Assembly: GCA_035765895.1 (NCBI GenBank)
Contig: DASTWL010000058.1
Location: 1-57,854, forward strand
Reading direction: 5' to 3'
Source: Verrucomicrobiia bacterium
Lineage (GTDB): Bacteria; Verrucomicrobiota; Verrucomicrobiia; Limisphaerales; DSYF01
DNA length: 57,854 bases
The notes under the pieces were generated by a model. It did no database searches. It saw only the letters and a list, made by a program, of their open reading frames with translations, and was not told the origin of the DNA. How positions within the stretch are numbered: the stretch's first letter is position 1; every line of letters begins with the position of its first letter. The position numbers were made by a program, and so were the translations under genes. Below, piece after piece: positions 44,381-53,083 of this stretch.

Positions 44381-45469
44381 TTATTTCACGGCGACGTCCC
44401 ACACCCTGGCCATGCGGGACTTTCCGGCCGGGCCTTCAATCCACAGCACCACGACATATTTGCCGCCGGCCTTGTAAGTGTGGAGCGGGTTTTGTTCGGT
44501 GGACGTTTCACCGTCGCCGAAGTTCCACCGCCACGAGGTGATTTTGCCCGCGGACAGATCCTTGAACGCGACGAGACGGCGGTCCATGTCCACGACCTGG
44601 AAGGACCACTGGGCAGCGATGGGCTTGCGGAAGGGCGGCTCCAACGGCATGAGCCGGAAGGCGCACAGTTCGCTGGCGTTGCCATACATCGTGTGTTTGC
44701 GCGAGAGATTCCAGAAGCCGTTGTTCTGCCCGCCGGAATGGACGTCGTCGTAATCAATCACGGCCCAGCACAGGCCGATGAGCTTGTTCTCCTTGAGCAC
44801 GGATTCCACGGCGCGTTGCGGCCCCTCGGCGCCGGCGTAATCGAACGGGGTGATCCAGAATTCGAGGACGAGGTGGCCGCGTTCGCCCGGCTGAAAATGG
44901 TAGTCGCACGCCGCGTTGGCGTAGGGCAGTTCCTTGATCCACTGCGCCGGTCCCCAGGCCATGCACCAGTCCTTGCCCGCCGCGGGCGTGAAGATGTGGT
45001 AGTTCTGCGCGTGGGCGCCGTGGAACGTGAAGTAAGCCTCGTTGGTCCCGATGAGGCTCAACGCCGGATCCCATTTCTCAATGAACGGCCCGCCGGACAG
45101 GTCGCCGTCCACGGCTACTTCAAACGTGTCGTTGTGCAGGTCGGGCTGGGAAAAATCCCAGTAGTTGTCGTCGGCTTCGTAAAGAAAGTAGAGCCGGTTC
45201 AACCCCTTCACCCAGCCGACGCGCACGCGAACGTTGAGGGTGTTGGTGTCCGGCGCGGCAAAACGGCCCGTGTCATCCACCAGCTGGTCGGTGCCGATGA
45301 CGTAATGTTCGGGCACGATGTCCCAATCGTTGGTTTTGCCATCGATGGTCGGGATCTTGTCCGCCGGGAACTGAAAGATGGGGAAAATGGTGTTGGTGCG
45401 TTCGAGCGCCTGCGCCGATCCGGCCACGAGCAGCACCGCGGCAAGGCAAAAGGGGAGGGCGTGTTTCAT
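44381..45469 (-). CDS. Secreted sugar-binding-like protein with C-terminal PKD domain
   Basis: A 362-residue protein with a signal peptide (MKHALPFCLAAVLLVAGSAQA). The CBM9-like domain of about 220 residues begins IPTIDGKTNDWDIVPEHYVIGTDQLVDD, the classic opening of family-9 carbohydrate-binding modules with the DGxxxDW start. It ends with a PKD domain (RLVAFKDLSAGKITSWRWNFGDGETSTEQNPLHTY), whose WNFGDG is diagnostic. It may bind polysaccharide at the cell surface. It is 20 bases upstream of the GH28 gene on the same strand, so they are likely one transcript for pectin or plant-wall use. Confidence 0.8.
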   Translation of the reverse strand: MKHALPFCLAAVLLVAGSAQALERTNTIFPIFQFPADKIPTIDGKTNDWDIVPEHYVIGTDQLVDDTGRFAAPDTNTLNVRVRVGWVKGLNRLYFLYEADDNYWDFSQPDLHNDTFEVAVDGDLSGGPFIEKWDPALSLIGTNEAYFTFHGAHAQNYHIFTPAAGKDWCMAWGPAQWIKELPYANAACDYHFQPGERGHLVLEFWITPFDYAGAEGPQRAVESVLKENKLIGLCWAVIDYDDVHSGGQNNGFWNLSRKHTMYGNASELCAFRLMPLEPPFRKPIAAQWSFQVVDMDRRLVAFKDLSAGKITSWRWNFGDGETSTEQNPLHTYKAGGKYVVVLWIEGPAGKSRMARVWDVAVK

Positions 45470-45601
45470 GGGACAAAAATGAACGCGCCAACTCTGGCAG
45501 AGTTGGCGGTTCAAGTCAGTCAGGAATCGTGGTGCTGCCCCGGCCGGCTTCGCGCGGGGCGCAGGAGCGACCGGTCCGGCCCGCACCGGCCTTGGCGGGA
45601 A

Positions 45602-46369
45602 TTACCACCAGAAGACCGGCACTCCCCCTTGAGTGCGGGGAAACGTCAGCTTGAAATTTCGCCATTCGACATGGCTGTCGAGCATCGCCAAGTTGCCGCC
45701 GGCGGGAATGCTCTGGTTCAAGTGCGGTGAATTGTGCTTCTCCGACCAGCCGCCCGGGATCTGGGTGTATTGATACCGGTCGCGGAGGGCGGGGTTGTTC
45801 TGGCCGGGCAGGGACAATGTGGCATCGGCCAGCATGACGCGGTCCGACGTGGCCGGGGCGGGCATCGTGACGCCCGTGGTGGGATCCTTGATGGCTTGCG
45901 TCAGAATCTTCACGTTCTCGTTGGTTTTGATGAGGCTGGGCGCGCCGGGAAACGTCGTGGCGTAACCGATGACGCGGAAGCCGAGGTTTTGGAAGCCGGC
46001 GACCCCGCCCCACAACTCGTCGTTGTCCTGCTGCTTGAAGGAGGGGCAATACATGATGTGCCGTTGGGCGCCGTTTTGCGTCATGGCATCCACGATGGAC
46101 ACCTGCATGTCCCAGAGCCAGCTGCCGGTGGCGAGCGGCGGCAGGTTGTTGTTGTTGTCGTTTGCGTAAATCTGGCAGGCCAGTCCGAACTGCCGCAGGT
46201 TGCTGGCACACTGGGTGCGTTTGGCCTTTTCCTTGGCCTTGCTCAGGGCTGGCAACAGCATGGCGGCGAGAATCGCGATGATGGCGATGACGACCAGGAG
46301 TTCAATCAGGGTAAAAGCGTGCCGGCGGCGCGCGACAACAATTGGGTGGTTGGGTGACGTTGGGTTCAT
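45602..46369 (-). CDS. Prepilin-type cleavage/methylation protein with DUF1559-like C-terminal domain
   Basis: A 255-residue protein with a textbook prepilin leader: basic leader ([18 protein letters not shown]) and [16 protein letters not shown], cleaved by PilD-type peptidase. The mature part [30 protein letters not shown] is the Verrucomicrobia/Planctomycetota DUF1559 pattern. The C-terminal core HVEWRNFK-like segment is close to the H-X9-DG domain end, although the DG is not plain. Its position beside the CBM9/PKD and GH28 genes suggests a secretion or surface role in carbohydrate handling; this is context only. Confidence 0.88.
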   Translation of the reverse strand: MNPTSPNHPIVVARRRHAFTLIELLVVIAIIAILAAMLLPALSKAKEKAKRTQCASNLRQFGLACQIYANDNNNNLPPLATGSWLWDMQVSIVDAMTQNGAQRHIMYCPSFKQQDNDELWGGVAGFQNLGFRVIGYATTFPGAPSLIKTNENVKILTQAIKDPTTGVTMPAPATSDRVMLADATLSLPGQNNPALRDRYQYTQIPGGWSEKHNSPHLNQSIPAGGNLAMLDSHVEWRNFKLTFPRTQGGVPVFWW

Positions 46370-46440
46370 AATTACTTAACAAACCTAGTCAATAAACCCG
46401 CGCTTCGCAATTACCCGAATGGGTGAAGTGCCAGCTGGAC

Positions 46441-47358
46441 TTACTGGGCTTCGCCCCAGAGTGACTTCAGGTGGCGCACACCGGCCTGCACCTCGTCCAC
46501 GGTGAGCCGGGGGCTCAGCTCGAAGACTTTGATGTGGTGCGGTTTAACAAATGCCTTGAGCGCGGCAAAATCCACGTTGCCGGTGCCGGGCGGGCAATGG
46601 TCACGTCCGGGCGGCTGCACGTCGTGCAGGTGCCAGCCGGCGTGGCGCGCCTGCAACGACTCAACCTGGAGCAGGTGGCTGATGAAACCGAGGTTCTCCT
46701 TGATTTGGGCGTGGCCTGTGTCGTGCCAGTAGGTCACGGCCGGGCTTTCAAACCCGGCCAGAAACCGGGGCAGATCGCTGTCGAGCGGTATTTCCTCCAA
46801 GGCTTCGCGATTTTCGATGCCGAGCCGGAGGTTGCGCTTTTCCGCTTCGGGCACGAGCTGCTTGAGGAATTCAGTGGTGCGCTCGACGAAGGGGCCTTTT
46901 TTTGCCTCGCGCTTCGCGTCCACTTCGGCGCAGAGCATCTGGTATTTGGGCGTGTCGTTTTGGCCGGCGGCCACGAGGCTCAACAACTTATCGTTGTAAT
47001 CCTTCATTTCGATGCAGCCCAGGTGGAGCACGACGAGGGGGGCGTTCACGCGTTCGGCAAACTCAAGCGTCTTGAGGGTGTAACGCATGGCCAGTTCGCG
47101 CTCACGCGGGCGCTCGGCCGAGAACTTGTAGAGGTTCGGCGCGGAGCCGTTTACGCCCATGGGCAGCGGACAGAAATTGTGCAGGCTGGAAATCCTGATT
47201 TCGCCGGCGTCCACAGCTTCGAGAATGCCGGGCACGAGGCTGATGCGCGTGCCGTGGCTGAGCTCGGCGAATTCAAAGCCCAAGTCGCGGATTTCCCGCA
47301 ACATGGCCCGGCCGTCCGTGTGACGGTGCGAGTTCCAACAGGTTGAAAGTGAATACAT
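46441..47358 (-). CDS. Sugar phosphate isomerase/epimerase-like TIM-barrel protein
   Basis: A 305-residue xylose-isomerase-like barrel. Metal-ligand candidates lie in VVLHLGCIEMKDY, LGIENREALEEIPLD, YWHDTGHAQIKE and AGWHLHDVQPPGRDHCPPGTGNVDF. The start MYSLSTCWNSHRHTDG at 47358 is at the first strand; the upstream open frame is not conserved. It is a different subfamily from the protein at 20811-21644. Substrate unknown; the GH28 neighbourhood would fit a uronate or pentose step, but that is inference. Confidence 0.85.
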   Translation of the reverse strand: MYSLSTCWNSHRHTDGRAMLREIRDLGFEFAELSHGTRISLVPGILEAVDAGEIRISSLHNFCPLPMGVNGSAPNLYKFSAERPRERELAMRYTLKTLEFAERVNAPLVVLHLGCIEMKDYNDKLLSLVAAGQNDTPKYQMLCAEVDAKREAKKGPFVERTTEFLKQLVPEAEKRNLRLGIENREALEEIPLDSDLPRFLAGFESPAVTYWHDTGHAQIKENLGFISHLLQVESLQARHAGWHLHDVQPPGRDHCPPGTGNVDFAALKAFVKPHHIKVFELSPRLTVDEVQAGVRHLKSLWGEAQ

Positions 47359-47462
47359 GACGTTCGGGAGCTTCGAAATACACGAACCCCGGACGCGTTG
47401 GAAGTTGAAGGTTGCGCCGGGCGTGATTTTGTCGGCGATCGGGGCGGGAGGCAAAAACCAAA

Positions 47463-47494
47463 AACCGGCTGCCGTTCGAAGACGGCAGCCGGTT
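47463..47494. terminator. Rho-independent terminator downstream of rpsU
   Basis: A 13-bp perfect stem, core ACCGGCTGCCGT/ACGGCAGCCGGT, encloses a 6-base loop. Read on the minus strand (rpsU direction) it is followed by a T-rich run (TTTTTGGTTTTTG) and lies 20 bases after the rpsU stop. Confidence 0.85.
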
Positions 47495-47514
47495 GTGAAA
47501 GTCAACGGATGCGA

Positions 47515-47709
47515 CTAGTCGGCGTAACGGCGGGCCAGCATGGCGGAGAAGCGCGAAACCTTCTCCTTGCGGCGACGGCGCTCGCTCGGCTTCTCGTAAT
47601 GCCGGTGGGCGCGGACGGTGCGCAGCGTGCCTTCGCGATCCAGCCGCTTCTTCAGCCGGCGCAGCGCCTTTTCGATCGGTTCGCCCTTCTTGAGTTTGAT
47701 CTCAGTCAT
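47515..47709 (-). CDS. rpsU: 30S ribosomal protein S21
   Basis: Small basic 30S protein that binds near the anti-Shine-Dalgarno region. A 64-residue protein: MTEIKLKKGEPIEKALRRLKKRLDREGTLRTVRAHRHY, then KPSERRRRKEKVSRF. The conserved ALRRLKK and HYEKPSERRRRK segments are diagnostic. It is followed by a strong terminator and is divergent from efp across 227 bp. Confidence 0.97.
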   Translation of the reverse strand: MTEIKLKKGEPIEKALRRLKKRLDREGTLRTVRAHRHYEKPSERRRRKEKVSRFSAMLARRYAD

Positions 47710-47860
47710 TCAATGTCACATCCCTTCCAACGACCTCGTGACGCATGGTTGAATGCGCCCGCTCCGGTCAGGGTCGGACAGTGTAAGGCTGGCGCCGGGC
47801 TTGTCAACGAGGCATCCGGGCCAACCGGGCGCGACGACTGGATTCGGCGCAATTCAAAGC

Positions 47861-47888
47861 TTGCATTGAGCCTGACTTTTCCTAGTTT
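47861..47888 (+). promoter_or_regulatory. Candidate sigma-70-type promoter of efp
   Basis: TTGCAT (47861-47866) and TAGTTT (47883-47888) are 16 bases apart and about 50 bases before the efp start. The match to consensus is partial and the site was picked by eye. Confidence 0.35.
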
Positions 47889-47936
47889 GCACGGCTCCCC
47901 AACGGGGAAAGCAAACAGATCAACAGCATCCAAGTT

Positions 47937-48497
47937 ATGGCAGTCAACGCAAACGACCTTCGCCGCGGCATGGCGGTGGATTTCAACGGTGACATCTGCG
48001 TCGTCCTCGACGTGCAACACCGCACCCCCGGCAACCTGCGCGCTTTCGTGCAGGCCTCCCTGCGCAGCATCCGCACCGGCAAGTCTTCCGACATCCGTTT
48101 CAGCTCCTCCCAGAAGATCGAAGTGGTCCCGATGATGACCACCAAGATGGAATACAGCTACAAGGATGGTCAGGATTTTGTTTTCACCAATCCGGAAACC
48201 TACGAGACCGTGACGCTCACGCCCGAACTGGTCGGCGACGCCAGGAACTACCTCGTCGAGAATGCACCGGTCACGGTCACGTTCATCGAGGACAAGGCAG
48301 TTTCCGTTGAAGTGCCTGCCAGCGTGGTGCTCACGGTGACCGATGCGCCGGAAGGCATCCGCGGGGACTCGGCCAACAACGTGCAGAAGCCGGCGACGCT
48401 TGAAACCGGCATTTCCGTGCAGGTGCCGCTGTTCATCAAGACGGGCGAGAAAATCAAGATCGACACGCGCACCGGCAAATACATGGAGCGCGCCTGA
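47937..48497 (+). CDS. efp: Translation elongation factor P
   Basis: Relieves ribosome stalling at polyproline. The protein is 186 residues long with three domains in the usual order: KOW-like domain I (NDLRRGMAVDFNGDICVVLDVQH), domain II and the OB-like domain III (VQVPLFIKTGEKIKIDTRTGKYMER). The loop that normally carries a modified Lys or Arg (E. coli K34) reads RTPGNLRAF, so Asn33 sits at that tip position and no Lys is at the exact site. The efp gene ends in a good terminator. It may act unmodified, or by a modification not known from the classic systems. Confidence 0.94.
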   Translation: MAVNANDLRRGMAVDFNGDICVVLDVQHRTPGNLRAFVQASLRSIRTGKSSDIRFSSSQKIEVVPMMTTKMEYSYKDGQDFVFTNPETYETVTLTPELVGDARNYLVENAPVTVTFIEDKAVSVEVPASVVLTVTDAPEGIRGDSANNVQKPATLETGISVQVPLFIKTGEKIKIDTRTGKYMERA

Positions 48498-48517
48498 ACG
48501 GTTGCTCATCCCTTTGC

Positions 48518-48545
48518 AAGCCCGCCGTCCGGCGGGCTTTTTTTA
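48518..48545 (+). terminator. Rho-independent terminator after efp
   Basis: GCCCGCC/GGCGGGC stem with a GTCC loop, extended by A-A/T-T pairs, followed by a run of seven T. It starts about 20 bases after the efp stop and overlaps the stop of the convergent LysR gene. Confidence 0.9.
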
Positions 48546-49466
48546 TTCCCGTCCGCCGGTCGTGCGCATCGGCGACGTGGCGGATTCACACAAACCGATG
48601 AACGTTTCCTCGGCGAGGTTTAGTCGCTTGCCACGCCAGTGGAGAATGCCCCAGCGGCGTTGCAGCTTGCGCCGGCCGAGGGGCAGGGCGACGAGCGAAC
48701 CCTCCTCAATTTCCTTGCGCGCCACCCACGGAGCCAGAATGCAGATGCCGAGTCCCAGCTTCACCAGTTCCTTCGTGGCTTCCATGCTGCCCAGCTCGAT
48801 CACGGTGTTCAGCACCATGTCTTCGCGGCGGAAATATTCCTCCGTCAGGCGGAACGTGACGCTGTTCTTGCTGTAGAGGATGTAGTTCTGGCGGGGAATC
48901 TCCGCCCGTTCCACGCGTCCCGCCCTGGCCCATGGATGCAGGGCGCCCACGAGGAAGTGCAGTTCGTCGGTGAACAACGGCTGAAAGTCCAGTTGCGGTT
49001 CGTTCTGTGGTTCCAGCGAGAGCGCGAGGTCAACCCGATGTTGCAGCAGCGCGTTGACCAGGGCGGGCGTGTCACCCGGCTCGATGGTGATGACGTGTTC
49101 GGGAAAGCTTTCCTTGAACTCCCGCAGCACCGGCGGGATGAGATGCTGGCAGGCGGTCGTGCTGGCGCCCAGACGAAGGCGTCCGCGACCCCACTTGCCG
49201 AGATGCTCGAGGGATTCGCGGGCTTGTTCCATTTCCTGCAAAATTTTTGACGCATGGTGCAGCAACTGTTCGCCTGCCTGAGTAAGGGCAACCCTTTTGC
49301 CCAGCCTGTCCAAAAGACGACAGCCAACATCGCGCTCGAGCGCCTTGATTGAGTGGCTGACGGCGGATTGGGTGAGGTGCAAATCACGCGCGGTCTGCGT
49401 GAAGCTGCCCGTGTGCGCGAGTGTGCAGAACGCGCGAATCTGTCTGCTGTCAAGCGGTGTGTTCAT
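48543..49466 (-). CDS. LysR-type transcriptional regulator of the nitrate cluster
   Basis: A 307-residue LysR regulator. The N-terminal winged helix (residues 5-64) has QIRAFCTLAHTGSFTQTARDLHLTQSAVSHSIKALE. It is followed by the linker helix (LLHHASKILQEMEQARESL) and the periplasmic-binding-protein-like effector domain (VITIEPGDTPALVNALLQHRVDLALS). Pairing with nitrate genes resembles cyanobacterial NtcB, but the effector is unknown. The start at 49466 is preferred; its ATG lies within the palindromic operator at 49461-49483, so it likely autoregulates and controls the divergent NasS-like/Nrt operon. Confidence 0.9.
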   Translation of the reverse strand: MNTPLDSRQIRAFCTLAHTGSFTQTARDLHLTQSAVSHSIKALERDVGCRLLDRLGKRVALTQAGEQLLHHASKILQEMEQARESLEHLGKWGRGRLRLGASTTACQHLIPPVLREFKESFPEHVITIEPGDTPALVNALLQHRVDLALSLEPQNEPQLDFQPLFTDELHFLVGALHPWARAGRVERAEIPRQNYILYSKNSVTFRLTEEYFRREDMVLNTVIELGSMEATKELVKLGLGICILAPWVARKEIEEGSLVALPLGRRKLQRRWGILHWRGKRLNLAEETFIGLCESATSPMRTTGGRE

Positions 49467-49483
49467 CCATGAACCTCGTTCAT
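49461..49483. promoter_or_regulatory. Palindromic LysR-type operator with three half-sites
   Basis: GTTCAT at 49461-49466, ATGAAC at 49469-49474 and GTTCAT at 49478-49483 alternate in orientation. The inner ATGAAC-CTC-GTTCAT contains T-N11-A, the LysR consensus shape, and the outer pair is GTTCAT-CC-ATGAAC. It overlaps the LysR start codon. Confidence 0.7.
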
Positions 49484-49533
49484 TGTTTCCATGGGAAATA
49501 ACCAGAGCATTCATTGCGCCATCGGACGCCGGC

Positions 49534-49549
49534 TGGCACACGCATCGCT
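49534..49549 (+). promoter_or_regulatory. Candidate sigma-54 promoter of the nitrate operon
   Basis: TGGCACACGCATCGCT keeps the invariant GG and GC dinucleotides of a -24/-12 promoter at the correct 10-base spacing and matches TGGCAC-N5-TTGC except at two positions. It ends 32 bases before the NasS-like ATG. Confidence 0.5.
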
Positions 49550-49581
49550 TGAGAGGCGGTCGTTGAGATTGGGAAAGCGCC

Positions 49582-50691
49582 ATGAGCAAACCACAACAGT
49601 CAACCTTCACGCCCCTCAAAACGCGCGCTTTGCGCGTGGGCTTTGTGCCGTTGACCGACTGCGCGCCACTCGTAATGGCCGCCGAACTGGGCCTGTTTCG
49701 CAAATACGGTCTGAACGTCATGCTCAGTCGGGAGCTGGGCTGGGCCACCATTCGCGACAAGATCATTTACGGTGAACTGGATGCCGCGCATGCGGTGGCG
49801 GGCCTGCCCATGGCCGCCACGCTGGGACTCGGCTCCGTTCCTTGTGAGTGTGTGACCGGCCTGGTGCTGAACCTGCACGGCAACGGCATTACGTTGTCCA
49901 ACGAACTGTGCTGCCGTGGTGTGACCGACGCCGCCACGCTGCGAACACAGATCAAGCTGCCGCGGTCCGGACGCGCGCTGACTTTCGGCATCGTTTCCGC
50001 CGTTTCCTCCCATAACTTCCTGCTGCGTGGCTGGCTGGCGGCCGCAGGGATCAATCCGGACCGAGATGTGCGGATTGTGGTGGTTCCGCCGCCGCAAATG
50101 GTAGCCAACCTCAAATCGGGCAATCTTGATGGCTTCTGTGTTGGCGAACCATGGAACTCGGTCGCGGTGCAGGCGCGCGCAGGCGTCTGCGTTGCCGTAA
50201 GTTCTCAACTGGAGCCGGGCCACCCGGAAAAAGTGCTCATGGTCCGGCGCGAGTTCGCCGAAAAACGCGAACCGGAACATTTCGCGTTGATGGCTGCATT
50301 GCTGGAAGCCTGCGCGTTTTGCGACGAGCCCGCCAATCACGAGCTGCTCGTTGAAGTGCTCGCCCGGCCGCAATACGTGGGCGCGGCGGCCGCAGCCCTG
50401 CGGTGCGGCATCATGGGAGAATTCGCCCTGGTCGGCGGGCAGCCTTGCCGTGTCGCGGACTTCAACGTCTTTCACCGGAACGATGCCAACGAACCGGGCG
50501 GGGACAAGGCGGCCTGGGTGCTCCAGCACATGCGCAGCTGCGGTCAGCATCAGGAGCCGTCCGATTTTAATTTTGCCCTCGGCCGCCGGGTTTTCCGGAT
50601 TGACCTGTTTGAGCAGGCACTGCGGCTGCGCGAGGCCAATGCCGCTCCAATTCACCATGAACAACCCAACAATGAACTCTCCTTTGCGTGA
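49582..50691 (+). CDS. NasS-like soluble nitrate/nitrite sensor (NrtA homologue without signal peptide)
   Basis: A 369-residue periplasmic-binding-protein-fold protein related to the neighbouring NrtA but with no signal peptide ([35 protein letters not shown]). The shared core includes [62 protein letters not shown] and FNVFHRND. This makes it like NasS, the cytoplasmic nitrate sensor that normally holds the antiterminator NasT. No NasT (ANTAR) gene is present, so its partner here may be the divergent LysR or something outside the window. It starts at ATG 49582. Confidence 0.85.
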   Translation: MSKPQQSTFTPLKTRALRVGFVPLTDCAPLVMAAELGLFRKYGLNVMLSRELGWATIRDKIIYGELDAAHAVAGLPMAATLGLGSVPCECVTGLVLNLHGNGITLSNELCCRGVTDAATLRTQIKLPRSGRALTFGIVSAVSSHNFLLRGWLAAAGINPDRDVRIVVVPPPQMVANLKSGNLDGFCVGEPWNSVAVQARAGVCVAVSSQLEPGHPEKVLMVRREFAEKREPEHFALMAALLEACAFCDEPANHELLVEVLARPQYVGAAAAALRCGIMGEFALVGGQPCRVADFNVFHRNDANEPGGDKAAWVLQHMRSCGQHQEPSDFNFALGRRVFRIDLFEQALRLREANAAPIHHEQPNNELSFA

Positions 50692-50692
50692 A

Positions 50693-52042
50693 ATGAAACT
50701 CCTGCGAATGCCTCGAATGGTCGTGCGTTGCGTTACCGTTTTGATGCTGTCCTGGCTGACGCCGCTGCTGCTGTCGGCGGCACCCGGTAAATTGGAAACC
50801 ACTGAACTCAAATTTGGCTTCATCAAGCTGACCGACTGCGCCCCGCTGGTCATCGCCAAGGAAAAGGGTTTCTTCGATGACGAAGGCCTCGACGTGACGC
50901 TGGAAGCCCAGGCGAATTGGAAGATCCTTCTGGATCGCGTGATCTCCGGCGAACTCGACGGTGCGCACATGCTCGCCGGCCAGCCGATCGCCGCGACCAT
51001 CGGCTTTGGCACCAAGGCCGATGTCATCACCGCGTTCAGCATGGATCTCAATGGCAACGGCATCACGGTCTCAAAAGATATTTGGACCCAGATGCATGAG
51101 GCGAATCCCGCGTTGAAAGGCGACCAGATTGCGCGCCCGGTCAAGGCGGACACGCTTAAGCCAATCGTCCAAAAATACAAAGCGGACGGCACGCCGCTGA
51201 AACTCGGCATGGTGTTCCCGGTCTCAACGCACAATTACTATCTGCGCTACTGGCTCGCCGCGGGCGGCATCAAGCCCGGCTACTACACGCCGACGGACAT
51301 CAGCGGCACCAGCGATGGTGACGTGTTGATTTCCGTCACGCCGCCGCCGCAGATGCCGGCGACGATGGCGCAGGGCACGATCCAGGGTTATTGCGTGGGT
51401 GAACCGTGGAATCAAAAGGCCGTGTTGAGCGGCATCGGCGTTTCCGTGGTGACGGACACTGAAATCTGGAAGAACAATCCGGAAAAAGTTTTCGGCGTCA
51501 CCGCCGCCTGGGCTGCGAAAAATCCCAAGACGCATCTGGCCGTGGTGAAGGCGCTCATCCGCGCCGGCAAATGGCTGGACGCCAGCCCGGAGAACCGCAA
51601 GGAAGCCTGTAAGATTCTCTCCATGCCGCAATACGTCGGCGCGGATTACAAAGTCATCGCCAACTCGATGACCGGCACCTGGGAATACATGCCCGGCGAC
51701 ACGCGCGACGTGCCGGATTTCAACGTCTTCTTTCGCTACAACGCCACCTATCCCTATTACAGCGATTGCATCTGGTTCCTGACGCAGATGCGCCGCTGGG
51801 GGCAGATTTCTGAATCCAAGCCGGACGCCTGGTATGCGGAAACTGCCAAGAAAGTTTACCGCCCCGACATCTATCTCGCCGCCGCCGAGGCGCTGGTGAA
51901 GGAAGGCAAACTCACAGCCGACGAAGTGCCGAAGACCGACGGCTACAAGCCGGCGACCGCCGACTTCATTGACGGCATCGAATTCGACGCGCACCAGCCG
52001 AACGCCTACATCGGCAAGTTCGCCATCGGCCTGAAAGAATAA
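50693..52042 (+). CDS. nrtA: Nitrate ABC transporter substrate-binding protein
   Basis: A 449-residue NrtA/CmpA-type periplasmic binding protein. The signal peptide ([21 protein letters not shown]...LLLSAA) precedes [23 protein letters not shown]. The ligand-site motifs are [71 protein letters not shown] and [24 protein letters not shown]. The ATG at 50693 overlaps the preceding stop by a few bases; upstream in-frame ATGs (50657, 50672) are less likely. No lipobox Cys is seen. Nitrate is the likely ligand from context; bicarbonate (CmpA-type) is the alternative. Confidence 0.9.
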   Translation: MKLLRMPRMVVRCVTVLMLSWLTPLLLSAAPGKLETTELKFGFIKLTDCAPLVIAKEKGFFDDEGLDVTLEAQANWKILLDRVISGELDGAHMLAGQPIAATIGFGTKADVITAFSMDLNGNGITVSKDIWTQMHEANPALKGDQIARPVKADTLKPIVQKYKADGTPLKLGMVFPVSTHNYYLRYWLAAGGIKPGYYTPTDISGTSDGDVLISVTPPPQMPATMAQGTIQGYCVGEPWNQKAVLSGIGVSVVTDTEIWKNNPEKVFGVTAAWAAKNPKTHLAVVKALIRAGKWLDASPENRKEACKILSMPQYVGADYKVIANSMTGTWEYMPGDTRDVPDFNVFFRYNATYPYYSDCIWFLTQMRRWGQISESKPDAWYAETAKKVYRPDIYLAAAEALVKEGKLTADEVPKTDGYKPATADFIDGIEFDAHQPNAYIGKFAIGLKE

Positions 52043-52063
52043 TTCCCGACGGTTTTTAACGAA

Positions 52064-53080
52064 ATGAGCGCCTTGATCCAAACCTTTGAAAATGTCGGAC
52101 TGAACTGGTTCATCCCGTTTCTCCGGCTCCTGCGCGGCGAAAGTCCGAGCGAACAATTCCGGCAGATCCTGTTGAACATCGGCGTGCCGATCCTGGCCAT
52201 GCTGATCTTCCTCGGCGCGTGGAGCTGGGTGGCCGGCCACGTGAAGGTGAGTTTCGGGTCCGTGCCCGGACCGGCGGCGGTCTGGGCGCAGGCCGGCGTC
52301 ATGTGGGACGCCTACCGCGCCGACCGCGCGAGCGAGGCCGATTTCTATGTGAAGCAGGCGGAGAAGAAAAAAACCTTCCTCGCCGAGAATCCCGGCGGCA
52401 CGTGGAAGGAGCGCAAGTATTCCGGCGCGCCGACCTACATTGACCAGATTTTCACCAGCCTGAAAACGGTTTTCGCCGGCTTCCTGATCGCCGCGTTCGT
52501 CGCGGTGCCGCTGGGCATCATCTGCGGCTTGAGCAAGGTGTTCAACAACGCGATGAATCCATTCATCCAGTTGTTCAAGCCCGTGTCGCCGCTCGCCTGG
52601 CTGCCCATCGTGATGATCATGGTCAGCGCGCTCTACAATCCCAAGGACCCGATGTTCGAGAAATCGTTCATCAGCTCGGCGTTCACCGTGGCGCTCTGTT
52701 CGCTCTGGCCTGCGCTCATCAACACCTCGCTCGGCGTGGCGCAGATTGACAACGATTATCTCAACGTCGCCCGCGTGCTGAAACTCGGCTGGTGGAAGAA
52801 GATCACCAAGATCGTCATCCCGTCCGCGTTGCCGCTCATCTTCACCGGCCTGCGCCTCTCGCTCGGCGTCGGCTGGATGGTGCTCATCGCGGCGGAAATG
52901 CTCGCGCAAAATCCCGGCCTCGGAAAATTCGTCTGGGACATGTTCCAGAACGGCAGCAGCGACACGCTCGCGCAGATCATGGTGGCCGTGTTCACCATCG
53001 GCATCATCGGTTTCATTTTGGACCGCATCATGATGATTCTGCAGCGCGCCGTCAGTTTCGACAACGCCACCATCCGTTGA
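52064..53080 (+). CDS. nrtB: Nitrate ABC transporter permease
   Basis: A 338-residue inner-membrane permease with six membrane helices, the binding-protein-dependent transport signature ([45 protein letters not shown]), and [13 protein letters not shown] ~60-residue hydrophilic insertion ([26 protein letters not shown]...) after the first helix is longer than in cyanobacterial NrtB. It sits 21 bp after nrtA. Together with the two ATPases it completes the transporter. Confidence 0.92.
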   Translation: MSALIQTFENVGLNWFIPFLRLLRGESPSEQFRQILLNIGVPILAMLIFLGAWSWVAGHVKVSFGSVPGPAAVWAQAGVMWDAYRADRASEADFYVKQAEKKKTFLAENPGGTWKERKYSGAPTYIDQIFTSLKTVFAGFLIAAFVAVPLGIICGLSKVFNNAMNPFIQLFKPVSPLAWLPIVMIMVSALYNPKDPMFEKSFISSAFTVALCSLWPALINTSLGVAQIDNDYLNVARVLKLGWWKKITKIVIPSALPLIFTGLRLSLGVGWMVLIAAEMLAQNPGLGKFVWDMFQNGSSDTLAQIMVAVFTIGIIGFILDRIMMILQRAVSFDNATIR

Positions 53081-53083
53081 ATC

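Noticed and set aside
45530-45595. Hairpin with GGAGCGACCGG start resembling another REP
   Set aside because: The stem (CCGGT/ACCGG with a 9-base loop) is too short and imperfect to call without other copies.
49467-49766. Longer N-terminus for the LysR protein
   Set aside because: The 100 extra codons cover the NasS-like gene start and the operator, and LysR homologues begin at the winged helix as with the ATG at 49466.
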